Positions 23,228 to 34,805 of a DNA stretch of 64,000 nt are shown here, in pieces. Each line of letters opens with the position of its first letter. Position 1 is the stretch's first letter. A program made the position numbers and the translations under genes. This stretch comes from Periplaneta americana (Eukaryota > Arthropoda > Insecta > Blattodea > Blattidae): positions 169,601,488 through 169,665,487 of the forward strand of contig NC_091120.1 in assembly GCF_040183065.1 (NCBI RefSeq), read 5' to 3'. The notes below the pieces were generated by a model. It saw nothing but the letters and a program-made list of their open reading frames with translations. It did no database searches and was not told the origin of the DNA.

Positions 23228-23279
23228 ATTTCTTCTTCTTCTTCTTCTTCTTCTTCTTCTTCTTCTTCTTCTTCTTCTG
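23228..23279. repeat. (TTC)n microsatellite
   Basis: About 17 TTC units. The poly-arginine minus-strand ORF here is an artefact of the repeat. Confidence 0.95.
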
Positions 23280-23795
23280 TTTCTGTTATTCACAAATATA
23301 ATGTCCTTATTTGTGTATAAAGTATTCTTAAAATAAATTATTATACAGTAAATGCAGGTAGCCCTATTACGCTCATGAGTATTATGACAAATCCATTGGA
23401 AAATAATATTTTTAATCAATTTCTATTTTTTAAATCCTACATTATAAATTACAAATAACTAACTAAAAAATTTGACAGTTGAAAAAAGTGCTAAAATAGT
23501 AACAATAGATTTAATTTTACAGCAATATATTCTGTTTTACGTTCGAGCATAAACATATTCAATTACTGACGATTAGGGACCGTATTTTGTCCCAGGGCGC
23601 ACGGAGATAAGGTTAGCAGTTCATGACGTCATATTGTTTGTGCTGAAGTTGACGTTCTATTCAGGATTCAAAACTAGACCCCGCAGACTGTTTACAATGC
23701 GTTAATAATGATAACCATTGATACTACGATGATGTTTCGTACAATTTAAAGTATTTGTTCGTTTATTTAATTCATTAGTAACACAGAAAACAATG

Positions 23796-23798
<3 letters not shown>
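23280..23798. other. No supported gene
   Basis: No coding signal recognised. Confidence 0.5.
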
Positions 23799-23840
<42 letters not shown>

Positions 23841-23955
23841 TAATATAATAATAATAATAATACTTACAAATGGCTTTTAAGGAACCCGCAGGTTCATTGC
23901 CGCCCTCACATAAGCCCGCCATCGGTCCCTATCCTGTGCAAGATTAATCCAATAA
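23799..23955 (-). mobile_element. (AAT)n plus LINE family A 3' stub
   Basis: An (AAT)n run (23799-23862) is followed by about 90 bp identical in content to the 3' end of LINE A (complement of AATCTTGCACAGG to GGTTCCTTAAAAGCC). The same end is present again at 24003 as part of a longer copy, so two 3' ends lie 145 bp apart. Confidence 0.85.
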
Positions 23956-24002
23956 TAGCTAAACAATCACGATTTATTATTTAATAACACAATTGATATA
24001 AC

Positions 24003-24859
24003 TTACTTACTTAAGTACTTACAAATGGCTTTTAAGGAACCCGAAGGTTCATTGCCGCCCTCACATAAGCCCGCCATCGGTCCCTATCCTGTGCAAGATT
24101 AATCCAGTCTCTATCATCACACCCCACCTCCCTCAAATCCATTTTAATATTATCCTCCCATCTACGTCTCGGCCTCCCTAAAGGTCTTTTTCCCTCCGGT
24201 CTCCCAACTAACACTCTATATGCATTTCTGGATTCGCCCATACGTGCTACATGCCCTGCCCATCTCAAACGTCTGGATTTTAAGTTCCTAATTATGTCAG
24301 GTGAAGAATACAATGCGTGCAGTTCTGTGTTGTGTAACTTTCTCCATTCTCCTGTAACTTCATCCCGCTTAGCCCCAGATATTTTCCTAAGCACCTTATT
24401 CTCAAACACCCTTAACCTATGTTCCTCTCTCAGAGTGAGAGTCCAAGTTTCACAACCATACAGAAGAACCGGTAATATAACTGTTTTATAAATTCTAACT
24501 TTCAGATTTTTGGACAGCAGACTGGATGATAAGAGCTTCTCAACCGAATAATAACACGCATTTCCCATATTTATTCTGTGTTTAATTTCCTCCCGAGTGT
24601 CATTTATATTTGTTACTGTTGCTCAAAGATATTTGAATTTTTCCACCTCTTCGAAGGATAAATCTCCAATTTTTATATTTCCATTTCGTACAATATTCTG
24701 GTCACGAGACATAATCATATACTTTGTCTTTTCGGGATTTACTTCCAAACCGATCGATTTACTTGCTTCAAGTAAAATTTCCGTGTTTTCCCTAATCGTT
24801 TGTGTATATTGATAGGCCTGTACAATTGATATATTAAAAATATAAATCATATTCGACAA
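24003..24859 (-). pseudogene. LINE family A, copy 4 (longest)
   Basis: Minus strand. It begins with QAYQYTQTIRENTEILLEAS, IGLEVNPEKTKYMIMSRDQN and NIKIGDLSFEEVEKFKYL, then an in-frame TGA near 24625 where sisters have GGA (Gly). It continues in the same frame through NACYYSVEKLL, LPVLLYGCETW, GHVARMGESRNAYRVLVG, RPLGRPRRRWEDN and NLRVP. The tail is (AGTA)n. The LEVNPxKTKYM segment is the reverse-transcriptase region just after the catalytic YxDD box, which is missing. A single nonsense codon separates it from a 270-codon frame. Confidence 0.9.
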
Positions 24860-24974
24860 AAGTTACATTTGAAGAAAGATCATATTCTAGAGACGAAAAG
24901 TAGTCTTTTGGCAATCGGCTTTTGTAAGTAGTCAGTGTCTGAAGCCCATTTATACACTATTTACAAATAGTAGG

Positions 24975-25395
24975 CTATAGTATTCTTCTTCTTCTTCCCT
25001 TCAAGTATTAGGCCATATGGTCTGTTACGATCTCACAGTTGAATTTTCAATCCAGCGCTTTTTTGGACGACCGAGAGATCTCTTCCCGTTTGGACGATAG
25101 TGGAGCATGACTTTTGGGATCCTATCTCTACGCATGCGATGCAAATGATTTATCCAATTATTCCGATAACGTTTTACGTGATTAATTACAGATCCTAGTT
25201 GTAATTCTTCCATTACATCTTCATTGCGTTTGTGATCCCATTTCGTATATCCCGCTGTATATCTCATAACTTTCATTTCATTAGCCGTTATTCTGCTTTC
25301 GTCTTTCTTCCTCATGTCCATGCCTCATTATCGTAACAAAGTACAGGTCTCGCCAAAGCCTTATATAGGCGAATTCTAGTATGCCTTTTAAGGCT
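24975..25395 (-). pseudogene. LINE family B, C-terminal fragment
   Basis: Minus strand: TRIRLYKALARPVLCYDNEA in one frame, then after a one-base shift near 25317 RKKDESRITANEMKVMRYTA, INHVKRYRNNWINHLHRM and GKRSLGRPKKRW. The A-LARPVLxYxxEAW and GRPKKRW motifs mark the tail of a reverse-transcriptase element distinct from family A. The 3' end runs into (GAA)n near 24980. Confidence 0.82.
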
Positions 25396-26034
25396 ATAGT
25401 ATTATGAAATAAAATACCTTTCATTACAGTACACAACAAGGTAGGCCTCAGTGTAGCCCTACATTCTTCATTGTAATGTAAATAGTGAAAATAGCGTATT
25501 TTAGTGTACATAGTTTAAGTAATATAAATTGTAAATATTAGTGTAATTGTTAAAGTTGTCTTCGGTTTCTGTTGCCGAACTTGACCACACAGGAGTCGCT
25601 GAGCAAACAGAAGTAATACGCTTCCTATATGCACGCAACTTCATCCGCTACAGTAAAACTCCTGTAATACTTAACCTTGTAGCCTCCTGGGACAAAGTAC
25701 GGTCCCTACTGATGATTAAAACTAGTATATACATACAGCTATGCATTAAATATTAATGAAACCAATACAATGTATGCATATTAATAGCATTCGATCATAA
25801 TTTAAAATTATTGTGGTGACACTAATAAAATGGATTGTTTTAAAGGAAATTAAATTACTAAGATATTATTCGTAATGTGACAGTGCTTTGGTATTTATAT
25901 AAATATGAATTAATAAAAGAATTAACGGTCATCCTATTTTATTCTTTATCAACATGAATTTTTTTATTCAATCATTAAGAATTTGAACTAATATAGAGGT
26001 CTTCCTATTTAGCCGTCACGCTGTTTCTAGTTAA

Positions 26035-26035
<1 letters not shown>
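25396..26035. other. No supported gene
   Basis: The ORF at 25547-25756 is unrecognised and probably chance. Confidence 0.45.

Positions 26036-26093
<58 letters not shown>
26036..26093. repeat. (ATT)n microsatellite
   Basis: A perfect ATT run. Confidence 0.95.
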
Positions 26094-26420
26094 GTTATTA
26101 GTGTGCTGGCCGGCAGCGATTATCCAATAATAGGATAGCACAATAAATACAATAATAAGACAACAATAATAAGGTAAATAATCAAAATTAACGATGACGA
26201 TAATAAATATTGTAAATATTTTACAAACACCGGTATGCAAAAACTAAGTCTAAAGACTAAATGGATCGAATACGTGCTGTGCAAATTGGTAGCTTCATTG
26301 CATCTGGAGATGGAGGAAAAAGATTTAGAAACGTTTATGAGCTCTCATCTCTCCCATAGGAACACGAAAGCTAACATTGTTTATGAAATAATCACAGGTT
26401 ATACAGGTTAAACTGTAAAG

Positions 26421-26970
26421 AATGTCATTAATTTCAGGGTGTTATTCTTTGAGATATTTCAAACAAAAAAAGTTCAATACAGTTTTTCTTGTTTTTGCTT
26501 CGTTTTCGAGATAAAAATTATTTTATAGGAAATATATCATAGCATATTTTTGTGTAGCCATTGATTTAATTCCCAATATGCTCAGCCATTTTAAGAGAGC
26601 AGTGTATTATGATAATAAACGACTGAAAGAATTTTAGTTTTGTCCTTTAAATGTGCAGAAATTTGATCTGAATGAATGTAACTTTTCGTTCTGAAAAAGA
26701 ATTTTAAAATGTTACATTTGTTTGGACCAAATTTCTTCACATTTAAAGGACAACACTAAAATTCTTTCAATAATTTATCATCATAATATACGACTCTTTT
26801 AAATTGACTGAGCATATGGGAAATTAAATCAATGGCTTTCCCAAAACACGCTATGAAATTGTTCATATAAAACAATTTTTATCTCGAAAATGAAGAAAAA
26901 ACGAACAAAATTATATCAAATTTTTTGTTTGAAATATCTCAAAGAATAACTCCCTCAAATTTATGACATT
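26421..26970. mobile_element. Foldback/MITE-like inverted-repeat element
   Basis: Roughly 260-bp arms with imperfect pairing run inwards from AATGTCATTAATTTCAGGG at the left and the complement AATGTCATAAATTTGAGGG at the right. Shared blocks include TTATTCTTTGAGATATTTC, the GATAAAAATT block and AATTTAAAAGAGT-like inner parts. There is no ORF. The centre is near 26700. The target duplication is unclear. Confidence 0.78.
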
Positions 26971-27129
26971 ACTTATGGTTCACTTTACTTATGAAAACAA
27001 AGATTTTTATATCTCATTTCTAACAGCAAAATATATTTTCGTAAATCACACATATGATAGGTCTAAAGGCTTACGAGAACTAAATTATTGCATATATTTA
27101 TTTTTACATTTCTTAAATTCATACTTTAG

Positions 27130-27290
27130 AATGTTATGTTTTATTTAACGACGCTCGCAACTGCCGAGGTTATATCAGCGTCGCCGGTATGCATACTTAA
27201 ATGCCATCGACCTCGCACGGGATCAAACCCGCAAACTCGGGCATAGAAAACCAGCGCTATACCAACTGCGCCAACCAGACCGACTTTCAT
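27130..27290 (-). mobile_element. SINE-like fragment with tRNA-type head
   Basis: Minus strand: GTTGGCGCAGTTGGTATAGC (A-box), GCGGGTTTGATCCCGT (B-box) and a 3' end GAGCGTCGTTAAATAAAACA shared with SINE families 2 and 3 (GCGTCGTTAAATAA). The middle body is short. Confidence 0.75.
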
Positions 27291-28034
27291 ATTTTAAGAG
27301 TCGCAAATGTGCAAATAAAGCATTAAGCGTATTATTAGATAATTAACATTAATTTAGAGTATACTTCCCAATTTGTTGAAGGACTCACATCGCGTTAGAC
27401 AACGTGGGCCTAATAAAACGAAAAATTAATTAAAATGTCACTATTCCTACATGTAAATGAATAATTATATGATCAGCACAAGCTAAAGTAAGGACATGAA
27501 TAGGCGTAATAATAAAAGAATCGTAGTACGGCATCTCGAAAAGGAAATTAAAGATAGCCTTAACAAAAAATACATAATGAGGTCTTGAATGCATACTCTT
27601 CAACCACTTTTAAGACTAGTGAATTTAGCAACAGGACTTGCTTCAATATGGCATCTCAGTATAAATTCGTAATGTATACAGATTCTTCTATTTTTACATA
27701 AGAAGGAGAAATTATATGTCTACTTGTTTGAACATAACATAAATATTTTGATAGTGCTCGTTCTATTTCTGTTGGCTGCGGGTCCATCTGAAAACAAACT
27801 AACAAAAAGTGAAGGGACTGTGAACCTTACGGAGACAGTTTCCAAGCTAACAAATGGGATGCCAGGGTGTCGCGGCAATGCATTTCATGACTACAGATAA
27901 GCAAGTTCAAAAATTATATCGAAGTAAGCAAGAATTAAACACATTTCACACAAGCTTCTGTGTCTCACGGTTGAGAATGTATTTTTATGTGTACGAAGTA
28001 CTCAATTTGTATTAATAATGATAATAATTGGTCT

Positions 28035-28035
<1 letters not shown>
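27291..28035. other. No supported gene
   Basis: No coding signal. Confidence 0.5.
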
Positions 28036-28103
<68 letters not shown>

Positions 28104-28104
28104 C
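28036..28104. repeat. (AAT)n microsatellite
   Basis: A perfect AAT run of about 22 units. Confidence 0.95.
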
Positions 28105-28147
28105 TAAAATTAACTAATAATTTAATTGGTGAATAAAATAATTAAGG

Positions 28148-28399
28148 TCCACACATGTGGAGTAACGGTTAGAGCGTCTAGCCGCGAAACCAGGTGGCCC
28201 GGGTTCGATTCCTGGTTGGGGCAAGTTACTTGGTTGAGGTTTTTTCCGGGGTTTTCCCTCAACCCAACATGAGCAAATGCTGGGTAACTTTCGGTGTTGG
28301 ACCCCGGACCCATTTCACCGGCATTATCACCTTCATCTCATTCAGACGCTAAATAACCTAAGCTGTTGATAAAGCGTCGTAAAATAACCTAATAATAAT
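28148..28399 (+). mobile_element. SINE family 2
   Basis: Complete head-to-tail copy: TGTGGAGTAACGGTTAGAGC head, GGGTTCGATTCC B-box, CAACCCAACATGAGC body, GATAAAGCGTCGTAAAATAA end. A perfect 13-bp duplication (AAAATAATTAAGG) flanks it at 28135-28147 and 28400-28412. Confidence 0.92.
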
Positions 28400-28412
28400 A
28401 AAATAATTAAGG

Positions 28413-29266
28413 ATACGACACTAATTATGAGAGGAAATGATTTTATTTTAAATATTTGAGGATACTCAAAGAGAAATTGCAAATAATGTATCAAACTCTC
28501 TAGTAAATGTACACTTAGCTCTACATTTAAGGAGTTCATTTTCAAAACGTCTCTTGTCCATCTGATAAAGAAATTGAGCTCCCTGTGTCCATGTATTTTT
28601 CAAATATAGGCCTAACTCTACATATAACTGTCACGATTTGGCTTCAGAAAGCCCCCTAAAAGCATGCGTTAAAAGTGACTATTGTAATCAAACTGACTCT
28701 TGTCCATAGCAAAATTGCAACAAAATATTAGTTCCATCTTTGGAATCAAAGAGTCTCATGCTCCCATTTGATTCTAAATGTACCGAACCTCTTTGCTTTC
28801 ATAGTGTCTCTTGCCTAGCTGGTAAGAAATGTTAGACCTCAAAACGTTTTTCGTGATTGCCCAGGAAGTTATGGGAATGGACAAGGGTCGTTTTGAAAAT
28901 AAGCTCCTCATTTACAGACAGATTGTTACTGTTATAGTAAAGATGTGGTATTGCCGGAAGAGTTTTAATTATTTTTCTTTTGTCCTTTTAGGCTAAATAT
29001 AATATTGTGTCAACTTGCACGCCTTAGAAGCACTATAGGTATAATGTATGCGACTTTTCTGCAAACACAGACAGAGAAATATTAGTGCTAAAATAAAATT
29101 GCTTAAGTAGAAATAATAGCGTTGAAAAACAAAACTGCTTATGCAGAAGTGAGATAGTAGTTCTGCAGCTTTGTAAAGAAAGGCCTAGGCCCTATTCTTG
29201 CATATAGGCAGGGGCAGGTATTTTTGGAACTTAAACTGAGAGGATTCAATCCGGCATCTGAACTGG
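28413..29266. other. No supported gene
   Basis: No coding signal. TAGGCCTA lies near 28607. Confidence 0.5.
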
Positions 29267-29345
29267 AATCCGGTGTGGCTTAGTGGATAAAGTGTCAGCA
29301 CGTAGAGCTGAAAACCCGGGTTCGAGTCCCGATGCCGGAGAGAAG
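29267..29345 (+). mobile_element. tRNA-derived SINE, family 4, head only
   Basis: CCGGTGTGGCTTAGTGGATA (A-box) and GGGTTCGAGTCC (B-box) within a 75-bp tRNA-like unit ending TGCCGGAGAGAA. Related copies are at 43412 and 62051. Confidence 0.8.
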
Positions 29346-30942
29346 ATTAATTTTATTATTTGTAAACACAATATTGGTGCCGGAGGAGATTGTTGAAGAT
29401 TGATTTGTAGCTACTCTTGGCGGAGATTAATGGAAATTTTGGAAAATATAACTACTTTGGAATTACAGTATTATCTCAGTATGAATATTACTTTCCAAAT
29501 AATGAACATTAAAGGTTCGTTGGATTCTGGTAAAGGTACGGTATGCCCAATAGACAATATTTGTTGGATTGATGTTGGATTCATTCAAAACTAAAAAATA
29601 ACTTGCAGCCTTTAAATTAACACTTTCAAATTATTAGTGAAATGTTGAATTCTCCGTCTTTTGAGTTGACTAATATAATCAGAACACCTGGAATAGCCCT
29701 ACCATGTTGAAAAAAAGATCCGAAAAACTCAGAATATGAAATTCGCTTATAAAACGACGCAATAGTAATAATTCGCGAATGTGTTCATATTTCGCTATTA
29801 GAACTCTATTTCGCGATTTGTCGCGATTGTTTTATCCGCATATTATTAATCACAGTCATTTAATTCGTAAAGATTAGTAAAAATATATTGTATGCCTATT
29901 ATGTCGTGATTTTCGCGATCTCCATATAGGCTTAAATATTACTAGTCTCCATCATTTTGCGAAATACTATAACTGAATATGGTATATTGAATTAAAATAC
30001 ACAGATGTATAAACCACATTTACAGGCAACTTGTTCCTTTATTATTTACGCAGTAGCCTAACTAATTCAATTTCAGAATTACACACAACATTAAAACAAT
30101 ACAATATATTGCCGTTATTAAAATTTGTTAAATAACTAAAAAAGCTAACTTAACAATTATATACGTTACGCTAATTTTTAATTTATATTTAGGCCTATGA
30201 AGATTTTTTTTTGCAAAAATTACTGGGAATGATATAATTCCAATTGAATCATCGACTACTTTTGAAAATCTAAATTATAAATATATTCAACCTTAAATGG
30301 TGTGAACAAAAATACGACTAGTAAAATACCATGACAAAAAATAAAAAGAAGAAAAGAAAAACGAATATAATAATGTGACAAATCAATAAATAGTAACAGC
30401 TATTTACTTCATTAATATAAGACGTATATTAAAAAGACAAAGCAACGCACTTATATAAAGAACTTCACTTTGTTTCAATGTCTCCTTTCACATGAGCTTG
30501 ATTCTCTGTATCATTAAAAAAATTATAATTTAATAATAGCTGCTTATTATAACATTACGATCATAATGCAATTAATTCAGTATTGTAAGACAGTAAAACT
30601 TAGCTTTCTTCAAACTTTGGAATCAATATAATGAATAATATTTCTAAACGACACAGTTACAAATTGATATTCTAAGTAACAGCTATTCACTGGGAAAACA
30701 AACTACGCCATTTCAGTTTGCTAAGGAACTTATACTGAATAGAATAAAACCTCTTAAGGCGTCGTCGGTCGGATAAAACGGGATATTGATTCGTAGTGTA
30801 TGGACCCCTCACTCCGAGGAAAAACGCGTCATCGCAATTATGCTCGCTGTATTCTTTCAGACTTCTGAAGAAAAAGTTTTCTCCCTTACTGTTAAATGCG
30901 CCTTACAAAACAATACTATACAAATAATTTATTATTGCACAG
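29346..30942. other. No supported gene
   Basis: AT-rich. ORFs at 29400-29594 and 30786-31028 are unrecognised. TAGGCCTA lies near 30190. Confidence 0.5.
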
Positions 30943-30952
30943 ACTCGTATAT

Positions 30953-30960
30953 TAGGCCTA
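30953..30960. repeat. TAGGCCTA micro-insertion site
   Basis: The left outer arm has ATTAGGCCTACTCGG; the complement of the right arm has ACATACTCGAG at the same place, lacking GGCCTA. Confidence 0.7.
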
Positions 30961-31012
30961 CTCGGTTCAAAAAGTTTCCGGAATATATTATTTTCACCAA
31001 AATGAATCATGT

Positions 31013-31020
31013 TAGGCCTA
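31013..31020. repeat. TAGGCCTA micro-insertion site
   Basis: Left arm ATGTTAGGCCTATGTGG versus right arm complement ATGTTATGTCAT. The following left-arm TAGACTA may be a degenerate scar of the same kind. Confidence 0.7.
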
Positions 31021-32487
31021 TGTGGTAGACTATATTTCTGTTTTTGGTGTTGGCGTCATTCATGACGTCACTTCCGTAGAAGTTTCATGATCATAATAGT
31101 CATTATTGTTGTGTGGCAACTGATTTTTGTTTGTGTGATATTCGTTCGTCGCATTTTCAAAGACGATCAGCGCTTCGATCGACCTTCAGAAAAACGTTAT
31201 GCCACACAGCCACACATAGAGCTGCGTCTTTTTCATTGTTGCATCACCATAAACTTCTTTAAGCACTTTTAAGGGGAGAGACAAAATTGCCCGCAGTATT
31301 GGTTTCATTTGTGTAATATAACAACTTATGTAATTGTTGAACTAAAGAAGTAAGGGTTTTAGATAGGTTTAGATTAATAAGTTGTTATGAATTATTTAAA
31401 TCTGCTTATAATCTTCATTTATAGTGCGGCAATTTTGACCCCCCTTAACCATATGCACAAATTTTGAAAGTGAAACTGAAAGCGAGTGGAAAAGCGAGAG
31501 AATTAAGCAATTTATGACTTTGATTTTCAGTTTTGCTAATTGTGGTGTGCAACAGTATGTTTTTGTTGATTATTTAGTAGAGAAAAGTGTGAAGTTGAAA
31601 CAACCTAAGTGTGTAGTCTAATAAAATGTATATTTCTCGTATAGGCTATTTTCATAAAGTCTTATATTTGTGTCTTTTAGAATATTTCTGACATAGAAAT
31701 TGCGTAGTAACATAACTTAGTAAAGTAATTTCTACTCCATTAAAAAATCAAAACAAAACGCGGGGAATTCCCTTCCCCCCTCAGACATTCATGTGACATA
31801 TCGCAGCTTCGTAGTGCTAGTGAAGGAGATTTGTGCAAAAAAGAAATACAACATTTAACATTTGCGAGTTGCTCTGTATCCCACATTCTGAAATGCGATG
31901 AACGAATATCACACAAACAGCAACAGCCAGTTGCCACACAAAACTACAATCACTATGATCACGAAACTTCTACGCATGGCTAACGAGAAAGACAGAGTTC
32001 GGCACGAATCGGAGTCACGTGGTTATCATGGTCTAGTCATGACCATCTTGGCAATCGCCTAATATAAGTACCTGTTCAAAGTTCTAAAAAACAAAAGAAT
32101 TTCTATATTAAACTCATGTTAAGACTAAGAATGTGACGTCGCGTTGTAGCTGACTTCTACGCGTAGGCTACGGCGCGACGCCACATTCTTAGTCATAACA
32201 TGGCCAACATTGAACAAGTTTATATATAAATGCACGTTTAACATGAGTTTAATATAGCAATTCCTTTGTTTTTTAGAACTTTGAACGTATATTTATATTA
32301 GGCGATTGTCAAGATGGCCATGACTAGACCATAACCACGTGACTCCGATTTGTGCCGAAGCCTGTCTTTCACGCTAGCCACGCTTCTACGGGAGTGACGT
32401 CATGAATGATGCCAACATTTGAAACAGAATTATATGACATAACATTATTAAGAGAATATATTCCGAAAACTTTTGGACTCGAGTATG

Positions 32488-32919
32488 TAAACTATTACAG
32501 ACTCTCAAACATTCACATATTTAGTTTTCAATTATCGCTTATTGTCTAGCATCGCAATAATAATTAAAATTTCTTAGCACTTTCATTATACAAATGATTT
32601 GACAGTAAGGACGATTATAAGTGCTTATAATTTTCTATGCTCTTCATTCAGCTGATGCGTCCGTTAACAGTGGCGCTGTGAAAACAATAGTTTGTATATA
32701 GGCCTACACTGCGATTGTGTATTTCTTATGTCCGCAGATAGATAGAGCGAAGTTTTATTTACTTTCTATCTTATGAATGGTCTCCAGGGTATTTTCTTTT
32801 TATCTTATATTATAGTCTCTGTCTGATTACGCGTAGTTCCTGTGTTAAAAGCAATTCGGTCTCCATGTTCGGATGCAGATAATAGTATTAAATATTTATA
32901 CAACACAGTTCCATTATAC
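32488..32919. other. No supported gene
   Basis: No coding signal. TAGGCCTA lies at 32699. Confidence 0.5.
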
Positions 32920-33391
32920 ATTCATTCATTGTTTTCTGCACAGTAGCAGATTCTTCACTGCAAACCTAACATTCTCAAATCTTCCCCTTTTCCGCCTTAC
33001 TCTTAGTCTAGGCATGCATTTTAATGTTGTCTATCATCTGATATCTTCTTCAGCCTCGAACTTTTCTCCCGTTCACCATTCCTTCTAGTGCATCCTTGAG
33101 TAGGTAGTTTAGTCTTAGATAGTGATTTAGCCAATTTTTTTTCTCTTTCTGATTAGGCCTACTTTCAGCATTATTCTTTCTGCATCCATTCTCTCTAGCA
33201 CAGCTTCATTTCTTATTCTGTCTGTACATTTCACAAGCTTTATTATTCTCCATATCCACATTTCAAATGCTTCTAGTCGCTTCTCTTCATTTCGTCGTAA
33301 TGGCCATCTTTCTGCATCATACAATGCCACACTTCACACAAAGCACTTCACTAGTCTCTTCCTTGTTTCTTTTCAAAAGGTAGGCAGAAAG

Positions 33392-33422
<31 letters not shown>

Positions 33423-33585
33423 CATTAAACGCTTTCTTTGTCATTTCTCTCCTTCTGACTTCCTGGCTATAGCTCATATTACTGCTTATAGTACACCACA
33501 AGTATTTGAAGCTGTACACTTGTTCTATTGCCTCATTTCGAATTCGCACGTTCACCTTCTTTATTTTTCTTACGATAACCATAGG
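32920..33585 (-). pseudogene. LINE family C, C-terminal fragment with (AATG)n tail
   Basis: Minus strand, many breaks: VRIRNEAIEQVYSFKYL and SYSQEVRRREMTKKAFNEKK, then after a poly-A-like tract (33398-33421 on the + strand poly-T) ALYDAERWPLRRNEEKRLEA, DRIRNEAVLERMDAERIMLK, LEGMVNGRKVRG, RYQMIDNIK and a final WRMLGLQ. These are in the order expected for the tail of an RTE-like reverse transcriptase. The tail is AATGAATGAATG, complement of 32925-32937. TAGGCCTA at 33154 adds two codons (VG) between MLK and LIRK. Confidence 0.83.
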
Positions 33586-34032
33586 CCTCTCTTCATCTTC
33601 ATCCCGTACTACTCATAGATGTCATTTGGCTCCAGTAACATTTAATATCCTCTCTTCTTCTGTATTTTATTCTTCTTCCTCCTACTATCACTCCCTTCCT
33701 CTCCTGAAAACAGTCTAAATCTATATGTACAGATAGCAAAAATTAACTATGGATATTAATCAGCAGTTACCTCTACATTTAGGCCTACTTAAGAGTGCAT
33801 ATTCAATTGTGTATCTGAGTCGTATAAGATTCATGAAGTAGGTAATCATTTACTTAGAGGGAAACTTAATATGTTTCATGAAGACATTTTCCTTCAAACT
33901 ACGCACACTGTTATGTCTCCGCAGCAATTACACAAATAAAAATTGAACAGGGGTACCTCGGTTTCCAATTTACCATTGAATAATATTAGATAGATAATAT
34001 ATAATGTAATTATATATATACTTGAATCACAT

Positions 34033-34036
<4 letters not shown>
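33586..34036. other. No supported gene
   Basis: No coding signal. TAGGCCTA lies at 33780. Confidence 0.5.
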
Positions 34037-34099
<63 letters not shown>

Positions 34100-34100
34100 G
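34037..34100. repeat. (AAT)n microsatellite
   Basis: A perfect AAT run abutting the retroelement fragment that follows. Confidence 0.95.
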
Positions 34101-34112
34101 TTGCCTAAAAAA

Positions 34113-34527
34113 TTCTGGACGATTTTCCAGACACGTCATGATTAACGACATCATTAAAAGGGCCCTAATTTCCGCTGGTTTTCCTACCATTCTAGAACCC
34201 ATTGGCATAAATCGTTCCGATGGCAAACGTCCAGATGGCTTAACTTTAACACCATGGTCCAAAGGCAAATCACTTTTATGGGATGCCACTTGTTATAACA
34301 CCTTCGCTTCTTCTTATTTGCCCAAAACTTCCAAACTCGCTGGGTCAGCCGCTGCATCTGCTGTTACAATTAAACGTAGTAAGTATCTCGATCTTCTGGA
34401 TAGATATAATGTTGTCGTTTTCGCCGTAGAATCTATGGGCCCATGGTGTTCCGAGGCGAAGTTGTTAACTTCTGATATCGGCAAGTATTTATCAGCACTT
34501 AACGGCTTTCCTCCGCCAAAGACTTAG
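34113..34527 (+). CDS. Retroelement C-terminal endonuclease-like domain, fragment
   Basis: Open frame reading SGRFSRHV, INDIIKRALISAGFPTILEP, RSDGKRPDGLTLTPWSKGKS, LLWDATCYNTFASSYL, LAGSAAASAVTIKRSKYLDL and ending DIGKYLSALNG. The DGKRPDG...WDAT spacing resembles a PD-(D/E)XK nuclease fold, and I recall this module at the C-terminus of reverse-transcriptase proteins repeated in many invertebrate genomes. The upstream reverse transcriptase is absent; the frame starts beside (AAT)n. The stop at 34527 is followed by AT-rich DNA and another (AAT)n. Confidence 0.65.
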
Positions 34528-34739
34528 TATTGCCATTCAACGAGGGAACGCTATAAGTGTTATGGGGACTTTTCCAGAATCTAAATCTGTTGGAAGAAAT
34601 ATTTTATTTCGTGTAGAGCTGTAGAGACTATTTCGCATCCTTTAGTTTTGTTGCTAATTTCTAGTTTGTCCTTTACTCAATTGTTTAATTTAATTTCAAA
34701 ATTGAATTAAAGTTTATTTTGTATATTCGGAAAATGTAA

Positions 34740-34740
<1 letters not shown>

Positions 34741-34804
<64 letters not shown>
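34741..34804. repeat. (AAT)n microsatellite
   Basis: A perfect AAT run about 210 bp beyond the retroelement stop codon. Confidence 0.95.

Positions 34805-34805
<1 letters not shown>

Larger units (their letters stand above)
30943..32487. mobile_element. Compound nested inverted-repeat element, about 1.5 kb
   Basis: Outer arms: 30943-31085 pairs with about 32395-32487 (shared GGAATATATT, GTTGGC(G/A)TCATTCATGACG). Inner pair 1: 31075-31180 (CGTAGAAGTTTC, GTGTGGCAACTG, GTGTGATATTCGTTC) with 31862-31975. Inner pair 2: 31976-32140 with 32170-32390 (GAGTCACGTGGTTAT, AACTCATGTTAA, AAGAATGTGACGTCGC and complements). Two hairpins thus sit inside a larger one. No transposase frame is seen. Confidence 0.75.

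Noticed and set aside
23150..23419. Poly-arginine ORF
   Set aside because: Artefact of (TTC)n.
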